Part shown: positions 31,737 through 42,888 of the stretch, piece by piece | Numbering within the stretch: position 1 is the stretch's first letter | How the letters are laid out: each line of letters opens with the position of its first letter | Assembly: GCA_039707655.1 (NCBI GenBank) | Contig: CM077665.1 | Coordinates: 309,504,486 to 309,568,485, forward strand | Length of the DNA stretch: 64,000 nt | DNA from: Elymus sibiricus | Lineage: Eukaryota > Streptophyta > Magnoliopsida > Poales > Poaceae | Direction: 5' to 3' | Program-made: the position numbers and the translations under genes | The notes under the pieces: generated by a model | Databases searched by the model: none | What the model was told of the DNA's origin: nothing | The model's input: only the letters and a program-made list of their open reading frames with translations

Positions 31737-33397
31737 TGATACGTCTCCAACATATCTATAATTTTTGCTTGTTCCATGCTGTTATATTATCATTCTTGGA
31801 TGTTTTACAATCATTTTACTACAATTTTATACTATTTTTGGGACTAACCTATTAACCTAGAGCCTAGTGCCAGTTTCCGTTTTTTCTTGTTTTTGAGTTT
31901 TACAGAAAAGGAATATCAAACGGAGTCCAAACGGATAAAAATCTACGGTGATTTTTTATGGACCAGAAGAAGCCCAGGGAGCTTTGGAGCTGGGCCAGAA
32001 GAGCCACGAGGCCACCACAAGCCTGGGCCCCCCCCTAGGGCGCGCCCCCCTGGCTTGTCATCACCTCATGGCCCCCCTGGACTTGTTTCCGCCGCCAAAA
32101 ATTCCTACAAATACAGAAACCCCCAGAAACAAACCTAGATCGGGAGTTCCGCCGCCGCAAGCCTCCAAAGCCACGAAAAACCAATCGGGAGCCCGTTCCG
32201 GCACCCTGTCGGAGGGGGAAACCATCACCGGAGGCCATCTTCATCATCCCGGCGGTCTCCATGACGAGGAGGGAGTAGTTCACCCTCGGGGTTGAGGGTA
32301 TGTACCGGTAGCTATGTGTTTGATCTCTCTCTCTCGTGTTCTTGAGATGACACGATCTTGATGTGCCGCGAGCTTTATTAAGATAGATGAATCATATGGA
32401 GTTTTCCCCTCTCTATCTTCTTGTGATGAATTGAGTTTTCCCTTTGAAGTTTTGTTGTTGGATTGAGTCTTTAAAGGATTTGAGAACACTTGATGTATGT
32501 CTTGCGATAGGATATCCGTGGTGACAATGGGATGTTCTATTGATCCACTTGATGTATGTTTTGGTGATCAACTTGCGGGTTCCGTGACCTTGGGAATCTA
32601 TGCATAGGGGTTGCCACATGTTTTCGTCTTGACTCTCCGGTAGAAACTTTGGGGCACTCTTTAAAGTTCTTTGTGTTGGATTGAACATGATGAATCTGAA
32701 ATTGTGTGATGCATATCGTATAATCAAGCCCATGGGTACTTGTGGTGACATTGGAGTATCTAGGTGACATTAGGGTTTTGGTTGATGTGTATCTTAAGGT
32801 GTTATTTTAGTACAAACTCTATGGCTATTCGTGAAACTTATAGGGATAGCCCATACGATTGATCAGAAAAGATAACTTTGAGGTGGTTTCATACCCTACA
32901 ATAATTTCTTCGTTTGTTCTCCGCTATTTGTGACTTTGGAGTGAACTCTTTGTCGCACGTGAGGGATTTACATATGATTCAACTATGTTAGTATTGTTGA
33001 GAGAACTTGCACTAGTGAAAGTATGAACCCTAGGCCTTGTTTCTAAGCATTGCAATACCGTTTTTGCTCACTTTTGTTACTTGCTACCTTGCCGTTTTTA
33101 TATTTTCAGATTACAAAAACCTATATCTACCATCCATATTACACTTGTATCACCATCTCTTCGCCGAACTAGTGCACCTATACAATCTACCATTGTATTG
33201 GGTGTGTTGGGGACACAAGAGACTCTTTGTTATTTGGTTGCAGGGTTGTTTGAGAGAGACCATCTTCATCCTACGCCTCCCATGAATTGATAAACCTTAG
33301 GTCATCCACTTGAGGGAAATTTGCTACTATCCTACAAAACTCTGCGCTTGGAGGCCCAACACGAGTCTACAAGAAGAAGGTTGCATAGTAGACATCA
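31737..33397 (+). repeat. N2 5' LTR
   Basis: TGATACGTCTCCAACA start, GTAGACATCA end. The TATA position (32106-32113) reads TACAAATA, while the 3' LTR has TATAAATA. Confidence 0.9.
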
Positions 33398-33488
33398 AGC
33401 TCTTTTCTGGCGCCGTTGCCGGGGAGCCTAGGTAAGCGGCACTCACATCCCGTCAACGAAGCTCTTTTCTGGCGCCGTTGCCGGGGAG
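33397..33488 (+). other. N2 duplicated primer binding site
   Basis: TGGCGCCGTTGCCGGGGA occurs at 33408-33425 and again at 33470-33487, each preceded by AAGCTCTTTTC. About 30 bp were duplicated with a 32-bp spacer. N1, N3 and R1 have a single site. Confidence 0.9.
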
Positions 33489-33585
33489 GTGAGTGCTTGA
33501 AGGTATATCTTTAGATCTTGCAATTTAATCTTTTAGTTTCTTGTTTTATCACTAGTTTAGTCTATAAAAGAAAACTACAAAAAAT

Positions 33586-34361
33586 ATGGAATTGAGGTTG
33601 CCTCATATGCTTCATCTTTTTAATGTCTTTCGTGAAAATGGTGGAAAGGAAAATTGTGCTCAAGTGTTAGAAGAAGAAGTTATCAAAATGTTTGGCACTA
33701 AATCTTTGAGTGATGAGCATGATTGCAATGTTGTTAGTATGAATTCCTTGAATATCCATGATGCTAATGATATGCAAAGCCACAAGCTTGGGGATGCTAT
33801 GTTTGATGAAGATGATATTTTTAGTGCCCCAAGTTTTGATGAGAAATTTATTGTGATGATGGCATGCCTCCTATCTATGATGATTATCATGATGACATGT
33901 ATGCTATAAATAATAATGATAACCATGAAACTTGTCATCATGATTTTAATTTTCAATTGGATTATGCTTCACATGATTGTTATTTTGTTGAGTTTGCTCC
34001 CACTATTATGAATGAGAAGAAAATTGCTTATGTGGAGAGTGACAAAATTTCTATGCTTGTAGATCATGAAAAGAATGCTTTATGTGCTGGTTATATTGTT
34101 GAATTCATTTATGATGCTACTGAAAATTATTATGAGAGAGGAATATATGCTTGTAGGAATTGCAAAAATATCAAGTTTCCTCTCTATGTGTTCAAAGTCT
34201 TGAAGTTTTGCTTGTGTTACCTTCCTATGCTAGTTGATTCTTGCTCCCATAAATTGTTTGCTCACAAAATCCCTATGCATAGGAAGTGGGTTAGACTTAA
34301 ATGTGCTTGTCATGAGATTCATGATGCTCTTTTGCATGTTTCAACTACTATTCTTATATGA
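33586..34361 (+). pseudogene. Conserved ORF of unknown function in N elements, copy in N2 (frameshift)
   Basis: ATG at 33586 (MELRLPHMLHLFN). The N-terminus differs from N1 and N3 for about 35 residues, then rejoins at DEHDCNVVSMNSLNIHD. Loss of one A at about 33845 shifts the frame; the second frame continues from about 33864 (MPPIYDDYHDDMYA) to the stop at 34361 and keeps the Cys-rich end: YACRNC, KFPLYVFKVLKFCL, DSCSHKL, HRKWVRLKCAC. It ends ILI, shorter than N3. Each of the three copies in this window has a different lesion and the consensus is open. Function unknown. Confidence 0.7.
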
Positions 34362-35004
34362 GCATCATTGAATTCATCATGCCTAGCTAAAAGGCATTAA
34401 AGAAAAGCTCTTGTTGGGAGACTACCCAACACTTTTACTTTCAGTTTTTGTGTGTCCACATGATTAAGCTACTGTATAATCATGTTTTATAGCTTTCGTT
34501 TCAATAAAGTGCCAAGCAAAGCCTTTGGGATAGTGTGGATGATAGTTGACTTGATTCTGTGCAAAAGCAGAAACTTTTGCTCTAAGTCTAGGAATTTTGT
34601 AAATTCACTGTAACGTGATTTTGATCTGAATTTTTTACACATGATTTATATACAAATTTCCTAGATTTTCCTAATTTTTCAGAATTTTTAGAGACAGGGA
34701 AGTATGGTTACACTACAGATCTTCACAGACTGTTCTGTTTTTGACAGATTCTGTTTTGCATGGATAGTTTGCTTGTTTTAGTGTTCCCATAGCTTATATT
34801 CAGTGATATAAATTATGGGAATGATAGAATACAGTAGGTATCATGTGGAAACAATTATGAATCTTGTCTTGACAGTACCCAAGTGAATGATCTTTGTTTA
34901 TTATACTAACCCATCTCACGAAGTTCCGTTAAGTTTTGTGTGATTGAAGTTTTCAAGTTTTGGGTAAGACACCGATATGAGGAGAATAAGGAGTGGCAAG
35001 AACC

Positions 35005-35095
35005 TAAGCTTGGGGATGCCCAAGGCACCCCCAAGGTAATATCCAAGGAATACTCAAGCGCCTAAGCTTGGGGATGCCCCGGAAGGCATCCCCTC
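35005..35095 (+). other. N2 paired hairpins, first copy
   Basis: The 15-mer TAAGCTTGGGGATGC is at 35005 and 35065. Hairpin 1 arms: CTTGGGGATGCC (from 35009) and GGCACCCCCAAG (to 35035), 11 pairs with one A/C mismatch and a CAA loop. Hairpin 2: GGGGATGCC (35072-35080) and GGCATCCCC (35087-35095). Confidence 0.75.
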
Positions 35096-35731
35096 TTTCG
35101 TCTTCAACATTATCGGTATATCTTACTTGGAGCTATATTTTTATTCGTCACATAATATGAGTTTTGCTTGGAGCGTCATTTTATTTTGTTTTTCTCTGTT
35201 AGGTGTTATTTATAATCTTGTTTTTCAATAAAAAGTTCCAATAATTGCCTTAGGATGCTTGCATTGCATGTTTGATGTGTGCTGTGTAAAAAACAGAAAC
35301 TTTTGCTGTAGTGTTTGAATTTTCATATTTTACTGGAACGTGGAAAGTTTCTGAAATTTTTACAAAGTATTTTCATATAAATTTTATAGAATGTACTAAA
35401 TTTTCATAATTTTTTGAGTTACAGAAGTACACTGGTTTAATAGATTGCTACAGACTGTTCTGTTTGGACAGATTGCTGTCATAGTTTTTGTTATCTACTT
35501 ATCCTATAGTTTCCATAGCCTATATTGGTAGATATAAATTGTGGAAATGATAGTATACAGTACCTAATGTTTGGAAATTATTGTGCAACTTGTCTTGGCA
35601 GTACATGAAATGTTGATTTATTCTTATGTGTACTAACCTATCTCACGAGTTCTTTTCGAGTTTTGTGTGGAAGATGTTTTTGAGAATAGGTGAAACCATG
35701 ATATGAGAGGATTGAACGAGATACAAAAGCT

Positions 35732-35813
35732 CAAGCTTGGGGATGCCCAAGGCACCCCAAGTAAATATTTCAAGAAGTCTCAAGCATCTAAGCTTGGGGA
35801 TGCTATGCATCCC
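35732..35813 (+). other. N2 paired hairpins, second copy
   Basis: Hairpin 1 arms: CTTGGGGATGCC (35736) and GGCACCCCAAG (to 35761). Hairpin 2 has changed loop and length but still pairs: GGGATGC (35797-35803), TAT loop, GCATCCC (35807-35813). Confidence 0.7.
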
Positions 35814-35940
35814 ACCTCTCTTCATCAACAATTATCGGTTAGCCTATGTTGAGCCTAAAGTTTTATTCGTTCACATGATGCGTGCTATTCTTGGAGTTCT
35901 ATTTTTGTTTAGTTTTCTTTTTGAATAAATTACTCAGATC

Positions 35941-37441
35941 TGCAAATATTTATTGAGAGAGAGAGAGAGTCCTCACATAGCTACTTAATTGTTTGACTAC
36001 TCATTGATCTTGACTTATATATTTTGAGAGTAGCTTGTCATTTCCTCTCATGCTTCACTTATACCTTTTTGAGAGATGAAATTTTTATGCTCTTGTACTT
36101 CACTTAAATTTGTTTGAGCTTGCCAAAAGGCAATGGCAATATATGAAACTAGTTCCAAAGTGATAGATATCCAAGGAAGATATAATAAAAACTTTCATGA
36201 AGATCGTGGGACAAATTAAAGTTGATTCTTTGTAATAGTTTTGAAACATGATGATAGTAATATGTGAGTCATGTTAGTGAGTAGTTATGCTTTAGTAGGA
36301 ATATTGGTGTTAAGGTTTGTGATTCCCTATGCAAGTACGAAAGTCAATAGTTATGCAATGAAGTTACATCTTACTTGTGGTGCATTATTCGGTGTTAGTT
36401 ATGACTCAATGCTCACTTATGTGATTTTTCGTTCCTTGGTTTGGTTGCTTCCCAATCTATTCACTAGCCTTCATTTGTACTAAGTAGAAATACTACTTGT
36501 GCATCCAAAATCCTTAAACCAAGTTTTTCCTTATGAGTCCACCATACCTACCTATATGCGGTATTTCCATGCCGTTCCAAGCAAATTTGTATGTGCCATC
36601 TCTAAATTTTCAAAATAAATTTTCTCTTTTGTGTGCCCGTACCGCTCATGAAACTGTGGGGAGTATCCAATATTTTTCCATGCTAGGTGGGTTATTCTCA
36701 CGATATGTGTTGATTCACTATCATTCATGAGAAAGTGGCTGGTATTCGGGATGCCCAGTTCCATGCTCAAAAATCAAATCAAAATATAATGAAACAAAAC
36801 TCCCCCAAGATTGTTGTTTGTATGGACGGTACCCGTGGATTCGGCTCGCCGTGGAGTGTGATTGATTGGTGGAGGGGGAGTAAAAACTTTACCATTCTGT
36901 TTGGGAACCGCCTATAATGTATCTAGCATGGAAAGTATTGTGAGCTACTTTGTCGTTTTCGTTGACAGGAAAAGCATGCCACTCAAAATATTTTTCTCTC
37001 TCAATTTAAACCTTGAGCTCTGGCACCTCTACAAATCCCTACTTCCCTCTGCGAAGGGCCTATCTATTTACTTTATGCAATTTTTATTTTTGCTTTGAGT
37101 CTCCATCTTCCCTTATAAGCACCAACTAGGGGGCACTATGATCGTACTTGAGCATTAGGCATAGCTACTATTTGAGTGTGTTTCATGAATGGATCAATGA
37201 TTGAGCATGATGGGCTAGGGATAACTTTCTTTAGTGTTGATATTTTGAAAGACATGGTTGCTTGTTGACATGCTTGAGTTTTGAAGTCATTATGTTAAAA
37301 CTAGACTATTGCTTTGAATCATTTACTAGTCCAAATGTCCATGCTATACAAAGAAGATAAGAATATGATGAATATGTTAGGTAGCATTCCACATCAAAAA
37401 TTCTGTTTTTATCATTTACCTACTCGAGGACGAGTAGGAAT
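35941..37441 (+). other. N2 3' non-coding region
   Basis: GA repeat at 35957-35970, TTCACTTA-type short repeats at about 36050-36120, then sequence homologous to the 3' region of N1. No conserved frame. Confidence 0.55.
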
Positions 37442-37456
37442 TAAGCTTGGGGTTGC
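37442..37456 (+). other. N2 polypurine tract
   Basis: TAAGCTTGGGGTTGC lies against the 3' LTR start at 37457; one base differs from the N1 tract. Confidence 0.85.
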
Positions 37457-39121
37457 TGATACATCTCCAACGTACCTATAATTTTTGCTTGTTCCATGCT
37501 GTTATATTATCATTCTTGGATGTTTTACAATCATTTTACTACAATTTTATACTATTTTTGGGACTAACCTATTAACCTAGAGCCTAGTGCCAGTTTCTGT
37601 TTTTTCTTGTTTTTGAGTTTTACAGAAAAGGAATATCAAACGGAGTCCAAACGGAATAAAAATCTACGGTTATTTTTTATGGACCAGAAGAAGCCCAGGG
37701 AGCTTTGGAGCTGGGCCAGAAGAGCCACGAGGCCACCACAAGCCTGGGGGGTGCCCCCCCTAGGGCGCGCCCCCTGGCTTGTCGTCACCTCGTGGCCCCC
37801 CTGGACTTGTTTCCGCCGCCAAAAATTCCTATAAATACAGAAACCCCTAGAAACAAACCTAGATCGGGAGTTCCGCCGCCGCAAGCCTCCAGAGCCACGA
37901 AAAACCAATCGGGAGCCCGTTCCGGCACCCTGTCGGAGGGGGAAACCATCACCGGAGGCCATCTTCATCATCCCGGCGGTCTCCATGACGAGGAGGGAGT
38001 AGTTCACCCTCGGGGCTAAGGGTATGTACCAGTAGCTATGTGTTTGATCTCTCTCTCTCTCGTGTTCTTGAGATGACACGATCTTGATGTACCGCGAGCT
38101 TTATTAATATAGATGAATCATATGGAGTTTTCCCCTCTCTATCTTCTTGTGATGAATTGAGTTTTCCCTTTGAAGTTTTCTTGTCGGATTGAGTCTTTAA
38201 AGGATTTGAGAACACTTGATGTATGTCTTGCGATAGGATATCCGTGGTGACAATGGGATGTTCTATTGATCCACTTGATGTATGTTTTGGTGATCAACTT
38301 GCGGGTTCCGTGACCTTGGGAATCTATGCATAGGGGTTGGCACATGTTTTCGTCTTGACTCTCCGGTAGAAACTTTGGGGCACTCTTTAAAGTTCTTTGT
38401 GTTGGATTGAACATGATGAATCTGAAATTGTGTGATGCATATCGTATAATCAAGCCCATGGGTACTTGTGGAGACAAGAGTATCTAGGTGACATTAGGGT
38501 TTTGGTTGATGTGTATCTTAAGGTGTTATTTTAGTACGAACTCTAGGGCTGTTCGTGACACTTATAGGGATAGCTCATACGATTGATCGGAAAAGATAAC
38601 TTTGAGGTGGTTTCGTACTCTACAATAATTTCTTCGTTTGTTCTCCACTATTTGTGACTTTGGAGTGAACTCTTTGTCGCACGTGAGGAATTTACATTCG
38701 ATTCAACTATGTCAGTATTGTTGAGAGAACTTGCACTAGTGAAAGTATGAACCCTAGGCCTTGTTTCTAAGCATTGCAATACCGTTTTTGCTCACTTTTG
38801 TTACTAGCTACCTTGCTGTTTTTATATTTTCAGATTACAAAAACCTATATCTACCATCCATATTACACTTGTATCACCATCTCTTCGCCGAACTAGTGCA
38901 CCTAGACAATCTACCATTGTATTGGGTGTGTTGGGGACACAAGAGACTCTTTGTTATTTGGTTGCAGGGTTGTTTGAGAGAGACCATCTTCATCCTACGC
39001 CTCCCACGGATTGATAAACCTTAGGTCATCCACTTGAGGGAAATTTGCTACTGTCCTACAAAACTCTGCGCTTGGAGGCCCAACATGAGTCTACAAGAAG
39101 AAGGTTGCGTAGTAGACATCA
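37457..39121 (+). repeat. N2 3' LTR
   Basis: Starts TGATACATCTCC, ends GTAGACATCA; intact TATAAATA at 37830-37837. Pairs with 31737-33397. Confidence 0.9.
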
Positions 39122-39162
39122 GTCTTCTGCAAGCTTCGCTTCTTCTTCGCTCCGTCGCGTCG

Positions 39163-39929
39163 ATGGCCGACGCCCGACAAGTTTCCTTCGGCCCCGGCGG
39201 ATCCGCCTTCACCAACCTCGCCGCTACCACCCAAGACGCACGCCCTGGCAGCTCGGTGCTGGGCGGTCATTACCAGGCCACCAGTGTGGTCTCCACCGCC
39301 GTCGCCGCTCGTGCCGGCCAGGCGCGCGGCGGGCGAGCGGCGCCCCCGGGACTGACATCACACTGTACCCACGTGGGAGACCTCAACGCTCATGAAGCGC
39401 TGCTGATGACGAGTGAGATGCTTCGCCACCGCCCGACGCACGGGGGCTTCGACGCCTGGACCGACCACATCGCCTGGTCACCGTCGCGAGGAGGGCCTGG
39501 GTTCCGCACCCCTCTTCTCGACCATCGACCCTAGGCGCCGGGGGATCGCTCGCCGTGCCTCTCGCCTCATCTGCGGACGGCGTGCCCGCCTCATGCCCGG
39601 GCGAGCCCGGGCAGGGCCCGCCGCACGCCATGCTCCTTCTCCTCCGGATCCCGATGACCGGCTTCGGGGCGCCGTCCGGCCCCGCTAGTGGTGCCTTTGA
39701 AGAAGGTGATGGGGCGCTCCGCGCGCGCCTCAATGCGCGTAACCATGCCCCGGTGGATCATCAGCAGCCTGGGTCGTCCCGGCGGGAGCGCGCCAACCGG
39801 CGCAGGGATCAGGCAGCTCAAGCTTCCGGGCAGACAGGTAACCATAACGGAGGCACGGTGGATAACCAGGGAAGCAACCCACGTCAAGACATGCGCGGCC
39901 AACCCAACGGCGACGGCAAAGGTAAGTAA
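39163..39929 (+). pseudogene. R2 gag-like leader ORF, frameshifted
   Basis: ATG at 39163 (MADARQVSFGPGG), GC-rich, open to 39534. A second frame, from about 39540 to the stop at 39929, reads FEEGDGALRARLNARNHA and SSRRERANRRRDQAAQ, similar in style to the charged N-terminal part of gag in Tat-type elements. A frameshift near 39490-39550 separates them. No gag core or zinc knuckle is present in this window. Confidence 0.4.
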
Positions 39930-41215
39930 CTCTAGGCGGAGGCCCGCCGCAGGAGTGTTTGTGGGCCGCGCGCCCAGCGCGGTGTCGCCTTGCCACATAG
40001 GGAGGCTGCCCATGGGGCACGCGGAGACGGTTCGGAAGGAGGCCAAGGCCTTTACACAGAGGCCTATGTTCCAAGCTATGTCATACCTGTGGATGGCGCG
40101 GTGGATCACGCGCCCCCCGCGGGAGCCAGCATCCTCCCGGAGTAGGGAGATGTCCCGGACGGCCTCTCCAAGCCGGGCCTGGGGGCTTCCACTGGGAAGG
40201 CACCAGGCCTGGTCGGTGCAAGCGAGGGGGCATCCCGGGATGCGCGGGGGGGGCGGTACAGCCGCCGCCCTCGCGAGCAAGCAGCACGCAGCCGAGCCCT
40301 CTGGGCCGCAGGGGCAACCGCCTAGGGGGACCGGCAGGATATGAGCAGCGCGGGTCACGCGTGGCAACGGGGGCGCCGGCGCGGCCCTCAGGAGGCAGGT
40401 CCTCGCGAGGTCCTCGGGTCGTGGTCAGGCCGGCGCCCCGACGCCTCACAAGGCGGCTTCACCGACACAACACCCCTATGGCTGCGCTGGGTGCATTGTG
40501 CTCATGTTTGGGCCACGGGAGCACAATCCCGCGGCTACGCGGGGAGCAATGCACTCAGGTTTGGGCCGTAGGGGCACACAACCGCGCAGAAATGCGCGTG
40601 ATGGCTATTAACTAAGTTGGGAGCACCTAGGCCATGCACCTGGGGGCTTGCCCAGCTATCTTCAGCCGTGACACTCTCACGTAATAATGAGTGGGCTGTA
40701 TATGCCCGGAGCCCCCCGAGGACGCGGAGGGGTTCCATCCCACGCCCAAGTGGAAGCCCCATGATCCGCGCTGGCGGACAATACTGTCCTCCAATGACTA
40801 TGCCCACGCAACGTGGATGCCCTATGCTCCGCGCTAGGGGAAGACGAAGACGAATACTAGCCTAGGTGCCGGACGCGGTTGTTGCTTGCTTCCTTTTTGT
40901 ATTCGAATTTCCACTTTTTGAAATGAAACTTGAAGGTTTCGTAACTCTATTTGAAAAAAAGGGGTGGGAATTTTTCTCTCTTTGCAATTCCTTTTTCTGG
41001 TCTTGAAGTCTCGTTTTCTGAATCGACACCTTGCCAAGGCCCTGGCACCTTGGCCCTCTTGTGGCGCCTCTGGGCAGGCCGACAAGGGCCTGTTGCCTCG
41101 GAAGCATCCATCTTTTAACGGTCGACCCTCGCTCGGGGGCTCCGGCTATGGCCCAGCGCGGCAACACGGAGCCACGGGAGGCTCAGACACCTCCCGGGGC
41201 AGGAGCCGACAAAAG
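39930..41215 (+). other. R2 internal region without recognisable gene
   Basis: GC-rich. It holds a degenerate duplication at about 40497-40600 (CTCA-GTTTGGGCC units followed by a CCGCG-rich part) and a related pair of CC-ATG-TCCGCGCT strings at 40759 and 40823. I see no conserved pol motif on either strand. Confidence 0.4.
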
Positions 41216-41220
41216 GTATG

Positions 41221-41732
41221 TGTTGGGGATATAACCCCGTGGTGAGACCCGCCCAGGTGGGGCCGGGTCATGCGGTTGGCGGCTTACGACAAGGTTTGGT
41301 ACAGGCTTACTCAATGGGCCTGGAGGCCCAGAGCCAGAAGGCAAGATGTAACCCGGTGGTGTGAGCCGCCGGTGGCGGCTTGTTAGATAAGGCATGTGTA
41401 GTTAGAGGTGAGGGCGGTTATCAAGCATAACCCGGCCCGGACTCTTGTAAGCCCAGGGCCTTGACCTGAGTATATAAAGGCGGGTTACCTGGGTGGCTTA
41501 GGACACGAAATAACTCATCGATAGCTAGGTCAAGCGAACTCGCTCCCTTGTAATCGATACGCAATCAATACCACACAAAGCAGGACGTAGGCTTTTACCT
41601 CTTTCCGAGGGGCCAAACCTGGGTAAACCCTTATCTCTCGATTCCGATCAACCCCTTCGGGCTCACCACCTTAGCGATGGCCTCGAACCTAAGTCCTTTC
41701 ACCAGGGCATCTGTCGTGACAAAACCACGACA
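41221..41732 (+). repeat. R3 5' LTR
   Basis: Starts TGTTGGGGATATAACCCC, ends AACCACGACA. TATATAAA promoter box at 41471-41478. The partner LTR should lie beyond the right edge. Confidence 0.8.
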
Positions 41733-41734
41733 GT

Positions 41735-41751
41735 TGGCGCCCACCGTGGGG
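41735..41751 (+). other. R3 primer binding site
   Basis: TGGCGCCCACCGTGGGG starts 2 bases after the LTR. The tRNA is not assigned. Confidence 0.7.
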
Positions 41752-41820
41752 CAGACGCTCGGTGGTGTGGAGTTCTCGAAGGGCTTTCTCCCAGGGATCG
41801 AGGCATACGCCGTTGGCAGG

Positions 41821-42888
41821 ATGACCAAGAGTCGTCGTGGCAAGCTCTACATCGACGACGCTGGCTGGGGCCCTGAGGCCGACTCAATCGAGTACGGGCA
41901 CCGGATCCCCTTCGGCGGAGTTCACGTCTTCATCGGCAAGATCGGCGGATCTAAGCCCGGGCCGAACATCTGCACCGACCTCGTCGAGCCGGCCAGGCGC
42001 GCGCAACCCGCCCGAGTTAACCCGGGTCGGAAGCGCGTCTTTGTCGGCTTCACCCAAGGCACGGAGCTTGAAGGTTCCATGTCGCGGGAAGAAACCCTCA
42101 TCTACTCAGAGGATGGATCCTCGAGCGGAGAGGCGGAATCAATCTACCAGCTTCACAACGGCGGGCTTGGGGGCTATTTCGAGAGCTACCCCGAGCCGGA
42201 GGACCTTGAGCCGGTGTACTATGAGCCGCCGAGCCGCGCCGCTATCTTCATGGCAGGATCGGCGCCGGCCCCTGGTAGCACGGCTGCTAGGGCGACCGGG
42301 TCTGGATTCGGCAGGCCGCCGGCTCAAGTTTTCCTGGATCTGATGAACGAGCTTACAACTCTGATGGGAACCGACGTCTCGGTCGAAAACCAAGCAGCCC
42401 GTAACACAGAGATCGCGAGGATAAAGGACCAGATGGCCGGTGTCCAAGAGGAAATCAATGCACTGAAGGCTCAGATGGATACTGAGTCGGAGCGCCTTAG
42501 GGCGGAAGCTTTTCGCCTTGAGCTAGAGCAGCAGACCGCAGCGGCGGTTCACCGGATGAGGCATCAATCCCGCTTGCCGGATCAATATGAGGCCAGAAAC
42601 CTTTTTAACACACCAGGGACGGGACGGAATGCACCTCTGACCGTAACCCGGACGGCGGAAGTACCTGGGAGTAGGGTGGCGGTTCAGCATCGGCAGCCAG
42701 ACCCGCCCCGCAGGAACCAGACCCCACCACAGTCTTTTCCGACACTGCCCGGTCATTATTCTAACCCGGCGGAGAACATGGTGGCAGCGGCGGTCAGACT
42801 CGGCATGATCCCCATCCCTGATGGGACGCCTTTTGCGGAGGAAGTACGGAACGCCATTGGATATTTACAGACGGCGGTGGCACAGTAG
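41821..42888 (+). pseudogene. R3 gag N-terminal part
   Basis: The ATG at 41821 (MTKSRRGKLYIDDAGW) is preferred to the in-frame ATG at 41677, because 41677 lies inside the LTR. It contains a coiled-coil stretch (IARIKDQMAGVQEEINALK, ESERLRAEAFRLELEQQ). It ends in TAG at 42886, where CAG to TAG is the likely change, and the same frame goes on into the gag core. Confidence 0.7.

Larger units (their letters stand above)
34440..35940 (+). repeat. N2 internal tandem duplication of the hairpin-bearing block
   Basis: Two diverged copies of about 700-750 bp. Each has AAACTTTTGCT, ACAGACTGTTCTGTTT (34725; 35451), an ATACAGTA string, ACTAAC-ATCTCACGA, a hairpin pair and a TTATCGGT tail. N1 and N3 have one copy each. 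Confidence 0.7.
31737..39121 (+). mobile_element. N2: complete LTR retrotransposon lacking gag and pol
   Basis: LTRs 31737-33397 and 37457-39121, target duplication GTCTT at 31732-31736 and 39122-39126, inside R2 between primer site and gag. It shares the first 150 bp or so of its LTR, the primer site, the conserved ORF, the hairpin pair and the polypurine tract with N1 and N3, but the rest of the LTR is different. The LTRs are far more alike than those of N1, so the insertion is younger. Confidence 0.9.
30832..41220 (+). mobile_element. R2: LTR retrotransposon inserted in the R1 5' LTR, 5' part only
   Basis: Own sequence in the window is 30832-31736 and 39122-41220; the gap is N2. The insertion point is GATTG at 30827-30831, and the other LTR copy of R1 reads on from GATTG at 13680. 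It has an 870-bp LTR, a primer site and a gag-like ORF. R3 interrupts it after 41220. No pol is visible, so whether R2 is autonomous cannot be judged here. Confidence 0.8.

Noticed and set aside
39688..40344. Overlapping long GC-rich frames on both strands in R2
   Set aside because: High GC makes stop codons rare; none of the frames shows pol or gag core motifs, and several overlap on opposite strands.
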